Assembly (NCBI GenBank): GCA_003952965.2
Contig: CM025852.1
Coordinates: 9,399,888-9,463,887, forward strand
Direction of reading: 5' to 3'
Length of the DNA: 64,000 nucleotides
Origin: Morella rubra
Lineage: Eukaryota; Streptophyta; Magnoliopsida; Fagales; Myricaceae
The number at the start of each line of letters is the position of its first letter. Position 1 is the stretch's first letter. This document shows positions 23,196 through 34,567 of this stretch, in pieces. A program made the translations under genes and the position numbers. Below the pieces are notes generated by a model that was given only the letters and a program-made list of their open reading frames with translations, was not told the origin of the DNA and searched no databases.

Positions 23196-23270
23196 GAAAT
23201 TCACTGCTACGGTAAGGATAACTCGGATAGTTGCAAACCTGATAATAGGGCTGAAAGTCTCATGTAATTA

Positions 23271-24515
23271 TGCCATATTGATTGCTCTTTTAGTTGAGGT
23301 GCATTCCTCTCATGTAATGATCGATTACCTGTCAATGTTTGAAGTCATTGGCGAAGGCGAATGGGTGCCTTCTCTACAGGACTATGATCAGTGTATCATT
23401 TGTTTCACGAAGCGGAGGAAGATAAACCATATTGCTTGGCATAAGAAATTGCATATGATCGATGTTAGAACATCTAAGCATCTTTCCGCAACTTTGTCGT
23501 CTCTAATGCCTTTTTTAACCAGGAGATTCCTAGGCATCTAATTATATTTAGACAATATTTTCAAAGAACAAGGAAAAACAGAGTTTATTACAGAAAGAGA
23601 AACAAAACAGAATTGTAAAGAATTAAACAGAGACGTAAAGAAGAAAAAAATAAATATAAGAACTGAATAAAAGTTGAACACTGAAGCGGAAGACCAGATG
23701 AAAGAAGCTTTATACAGAATCGGGACAGCTTGGGATAAATTTCAAGGCTTATGAATGGTTGGCAAAAAGCAGTTTCGAGAAACTTAAGCTTCCCTGGTTA
23801 TTGCTTGTACCAACCTGTGACCACTTGCAATTTTTAGCTACACGATAGTGACGAAGAAGTTGTCTCCTCAAGCTCTCAACCATGGCTGAATCAGCCCACA
23901 ACGAAGCAACCTCTCTCGGGTTATTTTCTATAGAAACTACTATCGCTCCAAACCTGTGTCCAAAAAGATCAATTTTAATAATTCCTTGTTTCGTGCTCCA
24001 AAACCTCTCTCAGTTCGTTTCTATGGAAACCGCTAAAAAATTGTTTTTGTTTTAAATTCTGTCTGGTTCCTGTGAAAAATTTGAGCTTGTTGAATTCCTT
24101 CCATTTGAGGGATGCCAATGCTGTTGGATAACTTCTTCGTCATCATCAGGGAGGAAAGGGGAGGGGGGAAGGAGATAAATGGCATGACGTTGTTAGAATG
24201 GTAGGGTGTGTGTTAGTTTTTTTAAATGCTGATTTGGCAGCATGCTTGGAAATCATTTAATGAGTGGATAAGAGATGGCGATCCAACATGGATTACGGGA
24301 CACATGTCAGTATGTCATTTGCTGATAACATGACATTTTTTAACATATCAGCAAAAATCGTTATTGGGTTGACGTTCTATAAAAGGAAGGACCAAATTTT
24401 ACCTAAACATGTGACCCAAGGGACTGATTTATAGAAAGTGTTACCCCTATGACTAATTTGTCAAAACGTGAAATCACAGGAACCCTTAGTGCAATTAAGC
24501 TAAAGTTTTAATAGT
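23271..24515. other. Intergenic DNA, no gene identified
   Basis: A reading frame at 23278-23541 (87 residues) has no features I recognise. Text at 24250-24490 (gggactgatttatag, cctatgactaatttg, cttagtgcaattaagc) reads like one arm of a MITE of the class that also occurs at 45951. Confidence 0.4.
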
Positions 24516-24740
24516 GGTAGTGTTAGAGAATATCCTTGCAAAATAATGGTGGTGATGATTGTGCTGGTTTTGCTCATTCTTATTGAAGCATATGCGTATG
24601 ACCTTGCCCCAACAAAGGTCCAACCAGGTCGAAATGAAAGGACAAGACTACTTAGTATTGATAATATTCCTATCCGGTATCCTCATTCCGATGAATTTGA
24701 TAATATTCAAAGCCCCATTTCTAGTTGCGTACTTGACTCT
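24516..24740 (+). pseudogene. Small secreted cysteine-rich peptide, copy 4 (5' fragment only)
   Basis: The family lead-in gttttaatagtggtag is present, but the ancestral ATG is lost. From 24546 the frame reads MVVMIVLVLLILIEAYAYD, then APTKVQPGRNE, then DEFDNIQSPISSC. Similarity to the other copies ends abruptly at about 24735, just after SSC, and the frame runs out at 24800 in unrelated DNA. The entire cysteine-rich end is missing, so this is a truncated pseudogene. It lies 13 kb from copy 3, with the transposon nest between. Confidence 0.7.
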
Positions 24741-24949
24741 CAACTGCATTTTCCCCTTTGGAATACCAACAGTGAACTCCAGCACCCCATGTTTCAATAA
24801 ATGGAATAAGATTGACATAAATGTGATTAATAGTCCAGCATTGGTGAACAGGGGTTTTTCTCAAAGTAGTTGGAAGTTTCAATGGTCACTTACGAAATTG
24901 TAAACATAGATAAAATAAAATTAAAAAAAAAAATCCCTAAGTAGGATAA

Positions 24950-25760
24950 ATTTTAAGGACAGAATTGGGGGGAGGTTTGAGAGAGTTTAAGAGAAATGGG
25001 CATCAGGCTCTAATTTTTTCGTTTTCGACAGACCGTTCGAATGGTTATATCTCCATCCAGGGGTAAGTGGCTGATGTGTCACCTTTTGATTTGTCAACTT
25101 AACCAGCCACGACTATTCGAACTGTTTAACTTTACTATCTGAATGCGTGAAAAGTAACAGACAGTAAATGGTGTCGGTTCGTATACCGTTCAGCAATTTA
25201 TGTTCCGTTCAAAACGAAAGTAATGATGTGGTTGATTCTTATCCGACCGAGCAACCGTTGTGACAGTGTTCGAATGTTACTTTTCTCAGTTCTAATAGGA
25301 ATTTGTAAATGCTGACTTCCGAATGATAAAAATAGCGTTCAAATGTAATTCGAAGATAACATTTAATGAGTGACATCTCCGAGTGATTCTTTTCAAATGT
25401 TAACGAGAATTTCGTTCGCACGGTAAACTAGTTTTGACAACGGTTGCAACCGTCCTCTTAACAAACTTTTATTTGGGATAGCACCTCTCCGTCCCAAAAA
25501 AAGCACTCTCTTTTTTTTTTATGCCCAAATTCTGTCAACAAACTGTCGCTAAAATTACAAATTTTTTTGGGACGCCCAGATTCTGTCAACAAATTGTTGC
25601 TAAAAGTATAAAGATTTCGTCAACAAACCGTCGGTAAAAAAATTCGGTCACGAAAGATCAATCTTTTGGGACGGATGGTCATACCATCCTGTAAAGTAAT
25701 ACTGTGGTGGTTTCTGGAATGGAATGAAAAAATGGTCGCTAAAGTCTGCTTTTTGTTGAC
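24950..25760 (+). mobile_element. CACTA-like repeat, copy A
   Basis: This matches 27709-28420 in the same orientation (ggacagaattgggg, gacagaccgttcgaa, aagtaatactgtg). It is dotted with cgttcgaa-type motifs typical of CACTA subterminal regions. Its right CACTA terminus was not found. Confidence 0.45.
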
Positions 25761-25860
25761 TACGCATTCGGAGAGAGATATATGTGAAAATCAAGTTTAG
25801 ACATGATACTACACTCAGAAGGAGTGAATATGTATTTAAAAATTTATATATTTTTTCTTC

Positions 25861-26930
25861 TTCTAAAAATATCAAATCAATTTTAAATATACGAGCTATC
25901 AATTTAGAGATTCACAATTGTTTGACTCAAGACTAATTATGATCTAACTTTAAAATATTTTTGACAAAATAGCAGAATCGTTAAGTCAAGATTGCTCAAT
26001 TAAGATTCAAAAAATTTAATTAATCAATCAAGACAATTAAAGAAACTTATTAAAGCACCAAGATAGCTTAAAGAAATCAAGCAACCAATCAAGAAAATCA
26101 ACACACTGATTTTTTGTTATGAAGTGAAAAATTTCTTGAAGTGTCATCCTCCAAGAAATAAAAACACTCTGGGTGTAAAGAGCACATCACTGATCCACTA
26201 TGAACTCAAGCTTACAAACTAGTGATATTAAGCAAATTCCATCACTTATCCAGATTCTCCAATTTCGAAAAGCCACTCAAGAAACTTCTTGAGCTGATGC
26301 CCCACACTCAGTTATTTGACTAGAACTCTGATCCGTTCCTAAGCGAATACCAATGAAATCACCGATCCCTTTAGCTCCTAGAACTCCAATAGTAACTTTT
26401 TTGAGAACTCTCAAGAACTTGTGTGATTTTGATGAATGTAGTCTTCACTACCAAAGTAGAAATGATTGTATCAACCTTTAGCAAATTTCTACTTCTTCAA
26501 TCTTCCAACCAATGAGAAGCAGTAACTCTCTCAACTTAACTCTTTAGAAAGCATAAGGCATGTGTAGAGAGAGAATCAATTAACAATGAACTTTTGTAAG
26601 GATTCAAACGTGTAAGGCAATTGTAAGGTATGTAAAAATGTGTGAGCTAGCTTAGCAAGTGGGTATTTATAGAATTTAGGTAAGGATAGTCAAGTCAATA
26701 TGGCTAAGGAAACTGTTTGGGTGAAATTTCTACTAGCAAAACAGATTCTATTAAAATTACCGTCAGTTTGACCTCAATCTAACCCCAAGCTAACTCTATC
26801 AACTGTAAAGTTCTAGAATTTTCTTCAAAACGTTCCAGACCTTCTAGGTAGTTGAGTAGACCTTTTGGAATCTTCACCCTGTCTACAAGCTTCTGATTCT
26901 TTTGTGTACATTAATATGTACAGACTAAGC
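25861..26930 (-). mobile_element. Probable LTR on the minus strand, borders unclear
   Basis: Read on the minus strand, the text has a TATA-like ctataaataccc near 26670 followed by AT-rich leader-like DNA, with a layout like large plant Copia LTRs. I could not find terminal TG/CA or a target duplication, so this stays tentative. Confidence 0.3.
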
Positions 26931-27009
26931 TATTTTTACATTTTTCTAGACAAAAAATACACTTGTAAAAGTATTGTTTTGACATGGTTAATTTTCCAAT
27001 TTTACGTGA

Positions 27010-28448
27010 GCATTTACAATATGAAACGTGCATTTTTGGTCATATCGTCTGAGCGTGATTCCAAAAACGCAGAGTTTTAACATGTGTGTCCGAACGATTT
27101 ACTTTACCATTCCAACACATTGTCCTTTTCCGCACAATTTAGACACATCTTGAACAGAATTCCGAAAACGTAAGAGTTTAAAGTCGACGTCCAAACAGAA
27201 TATTGAAGCGTTCAAACGGAATATCCGAAAACACACAATTAGGGCGATTTGTCCGAACAAAATACTGAAGTGTTCCAACGAAATATCCGAAAATGTACAG
27301 TCTGGACAATGCATTCGATCAAAATTTTCTATTTAATAAAAAAAATGCTCACATTTCTAAGCGTCCAAATGATCTGTCAAAACGATGCAGTTAACTAAAA
27401 TTTGTCCGAACGGTAACAATAAGCGTTCGAACGCTATACCGAAAACAGAGAAAACTAGTTACACAACTCCTATAAGAACCTATTAAAGCAACCCAAAGAA
27501 ACAGCCAAACTATCCACTATCTCATGCAACACAATTTCTAAAAATTTAAAGTCAAATGAACCATAAAAACAAAACTAAACTAAAATCAATATTTATCAAA
27601 CTAAAATTTATTGAAAAAACTAACTAAACATCAATATTTAAACCGTTAAAAGATATCAAAATCTAACCTTATGAGGAGAACGCCGAAGAGGTTTCTTTTT
27701 GCCCTTAAAATGGGACAGAATTAGGAGGAGGTTTTTGAGAGTTTGGGATAGTTTTGAGAGAAATGGGCATTTTCTCATTTTTGACAGACCGTTCGAACGG
27801 TTATATCCCAATCTATATGGTAAGTTGCTGATGTCGCACCCCTTGATTCGTCAACTTAACCGGCCACCATCGTTCGAACTGTTTAACTTTACTGTCCGAA
27901 TGCATGAAAAGTAACATAAAGTAAAAGGTGTCTGTTCATATACAATTTGGCGATTTATGTTCGTTCAAACGAAAAGTAACGAAGTGGTTGCTTCTTGTTT
28001 GCAATAGTGTTCGAACGTTACTTTTCCCAATTCAAACGGCAATTTGTAAATGTTGACTTCCGAACTGTAAAAATAGCGTTCAAACGTAATTCAAAGATAG
28101 CATGTTCAAATGGTAATGAGAATTTTGTCTGAACGGGAACAGTTGCAACTGTCCCCTTAACAAACTTCGTTTTGGGACGGCACCTCTCTGTCCAATTGGG
28201 ATGCCCAGATTCCATCAACAAACCGTCGCTAAATAAAAAATAAAAATTAGACACCCAAATTTCATCAACAAACAGTCGCTAAAAAATTTCGTCACAAAAG
28301 ATAAATCTTTTGGAGCGGGACTATCCGTCCCGTAAAGTAATACTGTGTAGTTCTTTGGAATGGAATGAAAAAAATGGTCACTAACGACTGCTTTTAATTG
28401 GGACGGATATTTGGCAGTACCAAAAAAACTCAAATTTCTTGTAGTGTG
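27010..28448 (+). mobile_element. CACTA-like repeat, copy B with terminus
   Basis: The segment 27010-27460 holds many gtccgaacg and gttcgaacg motifs. The part 27709-28420 duplicates copy A. It ends in aaatttcttgtagtg (to 28448), whose reverse complement CACTACAAGAAATTT is a good CACTA terminus. No transposase is seen, so it would be non-autonomous. Confidence 0.5.
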
Positions 28449-28856
28449 TGAGGTTTGTCCCGAATTCTGTAGACATCAATCGTCTACTCTGAGATGATTC
28501 GAAACACATTTTAGAGATGAAATATTTGGTCCCAAAAAGTTTTATGTCGCAAAAGTCAATGTAGCTGTAGCGAGTTGTTCACGGGTCCAAATGCCGGCAA
28601 AGAAAATTTTTAAGAGTTGAGATGCCTTTTGCAATTAACTATTTTGTAACTCAGTGCCATATATATGTACTTAAAATGTCATGTTCAGTTGATATATTGG
28701 CATTATACTTCAAATGTCTCTTTAAATTTCGCAAAAATTCGCCTTTATTTTATACGAATGAAGAGTTTCGTGGGTATATATATATATATGGTAGTTTTTG
28801 TTAATGTATTTTAGTTGGCGTAAAGACTTAATGATAAGTCTGTATTAATTTCTGAT
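28449..28856. other. Intergenic DNA, no gene seen
   Basis: I see no supported feature. A short AT repeat lies near 28777-28788. Confidence 0.4.
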
Positions 28857-29829
28857 ATTTGTATTTGTCAAAGTCTTGCTCAAGACCAGTGGCTCAACAT
28901 TTTTGGTGATCATCTGAAATGTCAAGGTTTGATTGAAATATGCTTACAGTTCATTAACGCAAAGTTGGAACACTGATATTTGTGAAGCACTCGAAGTTTG
29001 ATCAGAATTCACTTACAGTTTGATCAAGACTTGCGAAAGGCAGTTACAACGGTTTTAACAGAAGCGTGCAAGAAGCAAGAATTCTGGAACTTTCATGAGA
29101 ACCTTCTTCCCAACCCTCTAGAAAATAAATATCATTTTCTTCTTACATTCTGATAGAGAGACGTACGAATAGTCATACCTTGAGCGACCCTTACTTCTAA
29201 AACTTTCTTCTACATACATTCACTGTAAATGATTCTATAGTTTGCTGCGTATGAACTGAGATAGAACCCAGTGAGATTATTCCTTCCTCTATTATCGCAG
29301 ATCCATTTTTTGATCAGTAATACTAACCTTGATTAAGAAGGTAAACTCCAGAGGTTGCTAGAGATCTACCAAGAGAAGCTGATTGCACGTGGAGTGTTAA
29401 AATATCAGCTTGGCTGTGAAGATCAATTTTTTAGTATCAAGAACTTTATACGGAAGAGGAGTTTTTCGTTCCTTGCAAGAGGCAAATCTGGATGTTGTAT
29501 TCCAGGTAAGGTAACAGTAGAATAGACTAGCAACGGGGTGTTGGGTAGTTTATCGATCACTGTGTACCGAGTTTGAAGATTTTAGTGGATTTGATTAACT
29601 GGCCTTCTCTGGCCGAAGAGTTTTTACCTCTTGAAATAATTCTTTCAAGCGGGTTTTCTCTTCGTAACCAATCTTGGTGTCTTTATTATGATTGTAATTA
29701 CGTAGATCAATTTGCTGTTGTTGCGATTGCCTTTCTTTAGTTTCTTTGATTAAGAAAGAAGTATAGCGTTATTCTGTAGCTTTGACAATCTGTTGTCCGT
29801 ATTGGGTCATTACTTCCGCACTATGATGC

Positions 29830-30673
29830 AAATCCTATCAAAGCTTCAAAAGAGCTAGTTCACGTCCCAATAGGTCCATTTACAAGAGCACGAGAAAAGA
29901 AGTTCAAAGATGTACTCAACAGACTCGTTCAAGAGATATGGGCTGAAGCAAATTCGTGGAGGCCCATTAAACATGATTCGCATTCTAGAAGGATCCGGTC
30001 AAGGCTAAGCTTCAAATTAGCAAGAGATATTTTTGGGTCTATTCTAAAAGAATCGGATTGCATGGCTATTCTAGACGCCAAATCCTTTCCTTTCATGGTC
30101 TTTTGATCATTATGAGCGTCCAACATTTCTTGCCTATTTTTAGTGTCTCATTTTAGGCAAGTAGAAGGAGTGGACACGTCCAGCTTAAGATTTAGTCAAA
30201 TAAAGAATATTATTTCATTAGTCATGTTTTGTTTTAGGCGCCAGTTGTTGTTTAGGAAAGTAAGGAATTTATTTCCTTATTTGACTTATTTGTTTTAGGC
30301 TAGTAAAGTTTTCTTTACTTATCTATTTTTCGGGTTTAATTAGGTTTTATGTTAGGGTTATTTCCCTTGTAATGTTTAGCCCTTTAAATAGGAGCTTTTG
30401 CTTTGTAATTGGGAGACATTGATTATTCAAAATTGTGAAGATTTATTCTCTTTGGTTCTTTGAAGAACTACTCGAACTTATCGGGATTTCCCGTGGCGTT
30501 CAACTTGACTTATCAAACGGAATTTCCATCACCGTTTGTGGCGTCTTCCTTATACCGAAGTTCTTGTTTTCCTAAACAACGGGTCGAAGTCTTCCATTCG
30601 AATTAGTTCTAGAACAATCTTGGGTTCCCTTTCATTGTTGGGTCTCGTTATTCTTGGCAAGGTTCACATCACA
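29830..30673 (+). mobile_element. Ty3/Gypsy fragment: end of pol plus LTR
   Basis: At 29840-29960 the plus strand encodes a frame with IGPFTRAREKKFK and LVQEIWAE, a signature near the C-terminus of some plant Gypsy polyproteins. It is followed by LTR-like DNA with ccctttaaataggagc and aattgggagacattg (about 30370-30425). It is a fragment only and clearly broken. Confidence 0.55.
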
Positions 30674-30751
30674 CTATATATTGTTACTTTAGTACTCTTG
30701 AAATTGCTGATTGTGTTTGTTAGAGTGTGCAGTTTTCAGTGGTTAAAAGAA

Positions 30752-31495
30752 AGGTTAATGACCATTTTGGTCCCTAGGTTTTATACCCTTTTTCAAAATG
30801 GTCCTTGGGTTTCAAATTTGTTCAAATCAGTCCTTAGATTATTTTTGTTTGTTGATTTAATCCTTCCGTTCAATTCCGTCCCTTATATGCACAGTCAGTT
30901 AACAACGGGATACGTCACACCCAATAAGATCCCTCCACGTGTATCAATTTGAAAAAAAAATCCGAACAGGGGAGGGAGGCCACCCCTTCGCGCGAGGGAG
31001 CCCAGATCTGGGCTTCTCGTTACCAGCTGCGGCTCCCCTGATAAGGGGTGGCCGGGACCACCCACCTCGGCGATCAGGGAGCCCAGATCTGGGCTCCCCG
31101 ATCGCCAGGGTGGGTGGCTCCGGCCACCCCTTATCATGGGAGCCACGAGGGTGGCTCGTGGCCACCCCTCGCAGTGCAAGCCACCCCGACGACGGGGAGC
31201 CTAGAGGCTCCCTCGCGTGAAGGGGTGGCCTCCCTCCCCTGTTCAGAATTTTTTTTTTTTTTTAACCTACGTGGACAAATTTTAAGTTTTTTTTTTCAAA
31301 TTGAACATGTTGTGGGATCTTATTGGGTGTAACATGTCCCGCCGTTAGCTGACTGTGCATATAAGGGACAAAATTGGACAGAAGGATTAAATCGACAAAC
31401 AATAATAATCTAAGGACTGATTTGAACAAATTTAAAACTTAAGGACCATTTTGAAAAAGGGTATAAAACCTAGGGACCAAAATGGTCATTAACCC
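30752..31495. mobile_element. Mutator-type element with a GC-rich core, 744 bp
   Basis: Its inverted ends are about 200 bp long (aggttaatgaccattttgg at the left, its complement at the right). They are flanked by a perfect 9-bp duplication, TTAAAAGAA (30743-30751 and 31496-31504). The core at about 30965-31245 is very GC-rich and itself folds back, with a repeated gggagcccagatctgggct. No transposase is encoded. The core stands out sharply from the AT-rich surroundings. Confidence 0.85.
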
Positions 31496-31553
31496 TTAAA
31501 AGAATCAAGAAATATCATAACTTATTCAACCCCCCTTTCTAGATTCGACAACA

Positions 31554-31839
31554 TTACATTGAGTCTTGAACCATCCACTTCAGATTTTAAACCAACAAAT
31601 TCTTTGAAACAAATCCCACCCCCATTTATATATATTATTATAGTTTGGCTAAATTTGTACAGTATTGTAAAACGCTATTTTGCTTGCACGAAAAGCCACT
31701 TAATTAATAACAAATAAATTCATAGGCTAAATTATCTCTATATAAATCTAATTGAAGGGTTTTAAGCATTCATTATGTTTCAAACTTAATTAGAATCCAA
31801 GATAAGAATTAAAGTTTTCATAGTACTGGGAGAGTTGTG
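31554..31839 (+). promoter_or_regulatory. Upstream region of peptide copy 5
   Basis: The region has weak similarity to the lead-in of copies 1-3 (taggctaaattatct, ccaagataagaatt, agttttcatagt). It likely holds the promoter, but I cannot point to a sure TATA box. Confidence 0.4.
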
Positions 31840-33093
31840 ATGGCCAGAGAATCTCCTACAAAACTCCTGGTGGTGATCATGATTGCTGCATTAATGGTGT
31901 TCTTTATTCTTGCTGCCCCAAGTAGTGAGGTACAAGCTGCCGCTACCAGCAGGACGAAAGGAAAGGTCGACGAGATCATGATATGGTCTTCATTTTCCGA
32001 CGTCTCCTCAAAATTTGATAATGTTGTAGCTAGAAGCTCAATTTCAAGCTGTATAGAAGAAAAAATTAGAAATTGCTGGAAAAGATGGACACTTCACAAG
32101 TTTAAATATCCTATGTGTATCGATCAAAGCTTTTATGAGTGGATGGAGATTCACAAGGCCAACTTTTGGGTAGGGGTGCTCATTTTCACCGGCAGTAGCG
32201 GTTTTAACAGCTAAAACCGCCACCGCTGCCGGTACCGTGACCGACAAGGGCTGTTATTGTCTTTGCGGTGCGGTGGCGGTGTCAAATATGTGATTCCATC
32301 AATTTGTGGTGACGGTGACGGTTTTCGCCACTGTCACCTACACTACCGTTAAGCTCCCTAGTTGAGACTTAAGATGATTATTAATTATATGACATACTTT
32401 TATTGGCTTTTGTTGGAATATTTTAGTTGGTTTATGTCACATTGTTGGACACTTTTATTAGACTTTATCTTTTATGCTTGAATATGATATTATGTTGGAC
32501 TTTTGGACAGCTTATTATATTTGTTATGATTATTAATGATTATGATATTATGTTTGAATAGGTTATGATATTTGTTCATTTGATATGATTATTGATTATG
32601 ATATTATGTTGGAAATTTAAACAGGTTATGATATTTGAATGATTATATTTGTTGCTTATATATAGGCATCAAATGGTCTTAAAGGTCCCAAAAAAATCAA
32701 GGAAAACAGCCCAAAACAGTGAAAAAAATGAAAAGCCTAAAATTTTTTTTTTAGCCTAACGTTATACGGTTTAAGCAGTTGTCGTATAACCGTTACCGTT
32801 AATACCGTCACCGGTAAGGGCGGTTATTGTGTGCGTGGCGTGTCAATTATGTGATTCCATTAATTGTAGTGACGGTGACGGTTTTCGCCAAACCGTCACC
32901 TACACTACCTGTTAACCACCCCTACTTTTGGGATCCAATGGTTTTAGAAGTTGATCGGTGCATAGAAAATTGCTTAATGGAGAATAGAAAAGGATTTCAA
33001 CTTCTCCCCAAATTCCCATTATGTGTGTTAGACTGTTGCCGAATGGATATCAAGCGGCACCCAAATGTCGTTTATATGCGGATTAATCCATGA
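31840..33093 (+). pseudogene. Small secreted cysteine-rich peptide, copy 5, interrupted by a hAT element
   Basis: The start at 31840 gives MARESPTKLLVVIMIAALMV, a strong signal peptide, probably cut near EVQA. The conserved ARSSISSC block follows, then RNC, YPMC and MEIHKANFW up to 32170. A 754-bp hAT element (32171-32924) sits at this point. After it the frame goes on as DPMVLEVDRCIENC, then LPKFPLCVLDCC, then VVYMRINP, with a stop at 33091-33093. Apart from the insertion I see no break, so the gene was intact when hit. The cysteine layout CIENC...CVLDCC (two CxxxC motifs about 15 residues apart) suits a disulfide-bridged helical hairpin, but the function is unknown. Translation through the insertion stops at 32214. 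Confidence 0.7.
32171..32924. mobile_element. Non-autonomous hAT element, 754 bp
   Basis: Its ends are TAGGGGTGCTCA and (reverse complement) TAGGGGTGGTTA, typical of hAT elements. It is flanked by a perfect 8-bp duplication, CTTTTGGG (32163-32170 and 32925-32932). Near both ends are repeats of the type ggtgacggtgacggttttcgcc. It has no transposase frame. It sits in coding DNA of peptide copy 5. Confidence 0.9.
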
Positions 33094-33134
33094 TGATCTC
33101 TAGTTCTACTATATATTTGAGAAAGATCGATTTC

Positions 33135-33172
<38 letters not shown>

Positions 33173-34567
33173 AGGGAGTTAATGAATTGCAGAAGATTTT
33201 AATCTAATATTATATTTTTTTTTTTCTTTTTGTACGCAATATTAATATATTTGGTATCTGCATTATACCGAAAATAGGGGTAGATTTTAGATTTCAGAAA
33301 TAAAAATTTTAGATTTCAGAAAATTAAGGAGATAACTTCTATGCATAGAGAAGGACATTAATTTCTTGTAAGATTTCAAACATTTATCACTCTCAGTTAC
33401 ATAATGAGTTTTTTTATTTTTTTTGAAATAGTAATTTTACCCCCACAAAAATATAGTATCAAAAAATATGTAGAGATAAAATTGTAATTTTTACATGCCC
33501 GAAAACTTGCCTAATAAAAATTATAGTGTAAAATGTCTGAAATCAATAATAAACTCACACATAAACTAAAGATTGCTCATCAAGTTGTTTTAATATTCAA
33601 AAGTTAGATTACCGTTCTGTGTTCTCTAGTTGGAGCTCTGAAGAGTCAATCATGGATCAACACCGCGGGAGAGTCTAAATCTAGGCTCAAGGAATATTAC
33701 GCCACCCTCAATCCTGTGAAGGCTTATTCCCCCCTCGAGGACCGAGGTAGTTAGGCAGGGGTGTCCCTCAATTGTTTTTTAGTTTTTTTTTTATTTTTTA
33801 AGTTATTTTTCAATTAGGTGAATTTTTTTCTGATTATAGTAGATTAAATGTGTTTAAATAATTTTTTTAAGGCAAAAAAAATATTTTTTATTCTAAACAG
33901 TCCATTTAGGTCCATCAAAAGGGATATCCAAATGGAGAATAAGGGCATCCCGGTGGACTCTATTGCCTTTTTTTCAATCGAAATTGACGGGATGAATAAA
34001 GCCTACATTACTCCTTTTTTTTTTTTTTTTTTCTAAGCCTACATTACTCAATGTTGGGGTAAGCCCCCTTTAAACACTTCCCTCTTTATCTCCCTTGGGT
34101 TATTTTATTACAAACCCAAAGACTATTTAGTAGCCAATAAATTTTACGACATGAAGTCCACGTATCTATTTGTAATTAGGCCTGATGTGTTTAGATTAAG
34201 GCACATCATTTGGGCTTCCCCCGTGAAAAATCGATACATTGACTATTTTCACTTCCATAAACCATCTTCACTTTTTTACGAGTTTTTCCTCTGTTTATCT
34301 TAATGATAATTCTCATTACCATTGTTGACATTTTGTCATTGCAGTATTCTTGAAGCAATTATTTCTGCGTTTCTTCTAGTTGCCCTCCAAAATCAATACA
34401 AGAATAAAAGCTAAGATAAAAATCATAAATTTCTACACCACTAGTGTCACAAATTTGTAACTTCAACCTGAGATCTCTGAGCATTAGAACTCTTTTTGAG
34501 TCCCCTCACTCCAGAGCAACTTAACAATCATTTGGTGCTTCCATTCCCCATCAAACAATGACCTGGT
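33094..34567. other. AT-rich intergenic DNA, probably including the PMT 3' UTR
   Basis: An AT microsatellite lies at about 33139-33170. The last few hundred bases (about 34300-34567) are probably the 3' UTR of the minus-strand PMT gene. No other gene is seen. Confidence 0.45.

Larger units (their letters stand above)
13477..23270 (-). mobile_element. Old Copia fossil on the minus strand, split by two LINEs
   Basis: Reverse-transcriptase text of Ty1/Copia type is visible on the minus strand at 13477-13709 (for example QLNVDSNAFLHG). Short adjoining pieces lie at about 22232-22264 and 23196-23260 (for example HETFSPIIRFATIRV). LINE 1 and LINE 2 lie between these pieces, each with its own target duplication, so this Copia copy is the oldest layer of the nest. 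It is clearly broken and fragmentary, and no LTRs were identified. Confidence 0.65.
28857..31553 (+). mobile_element. LTR-like sequence with nested insertions
   Basis: The flanking text resembles large Copia LTRs: leader-like DNA at 29200-29800, and a right end near ttcaacccccctttctag (31527-31545). The reading is interrupted by a Gypsy fragment (about 29830-30673) and a Mutator-type element (30752-31495). The borders are approximate and I found no target duplication. Confidence 0.35.

Noticed and set aside
30895-31332. Overlapping proline- and glycine-rich frames on both strands
   Set aside because: They come from the GC-rich, self-complementary core of a Mutator-type element; frames open on both strands in such DNA by composition alone.
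32827-33093. An 88-residue frame that appears to start inside the hAT element
   Set aside because: The first part is transposon sequence; only the part after 32925 is peptide gene, so no fusion gene is proposed.
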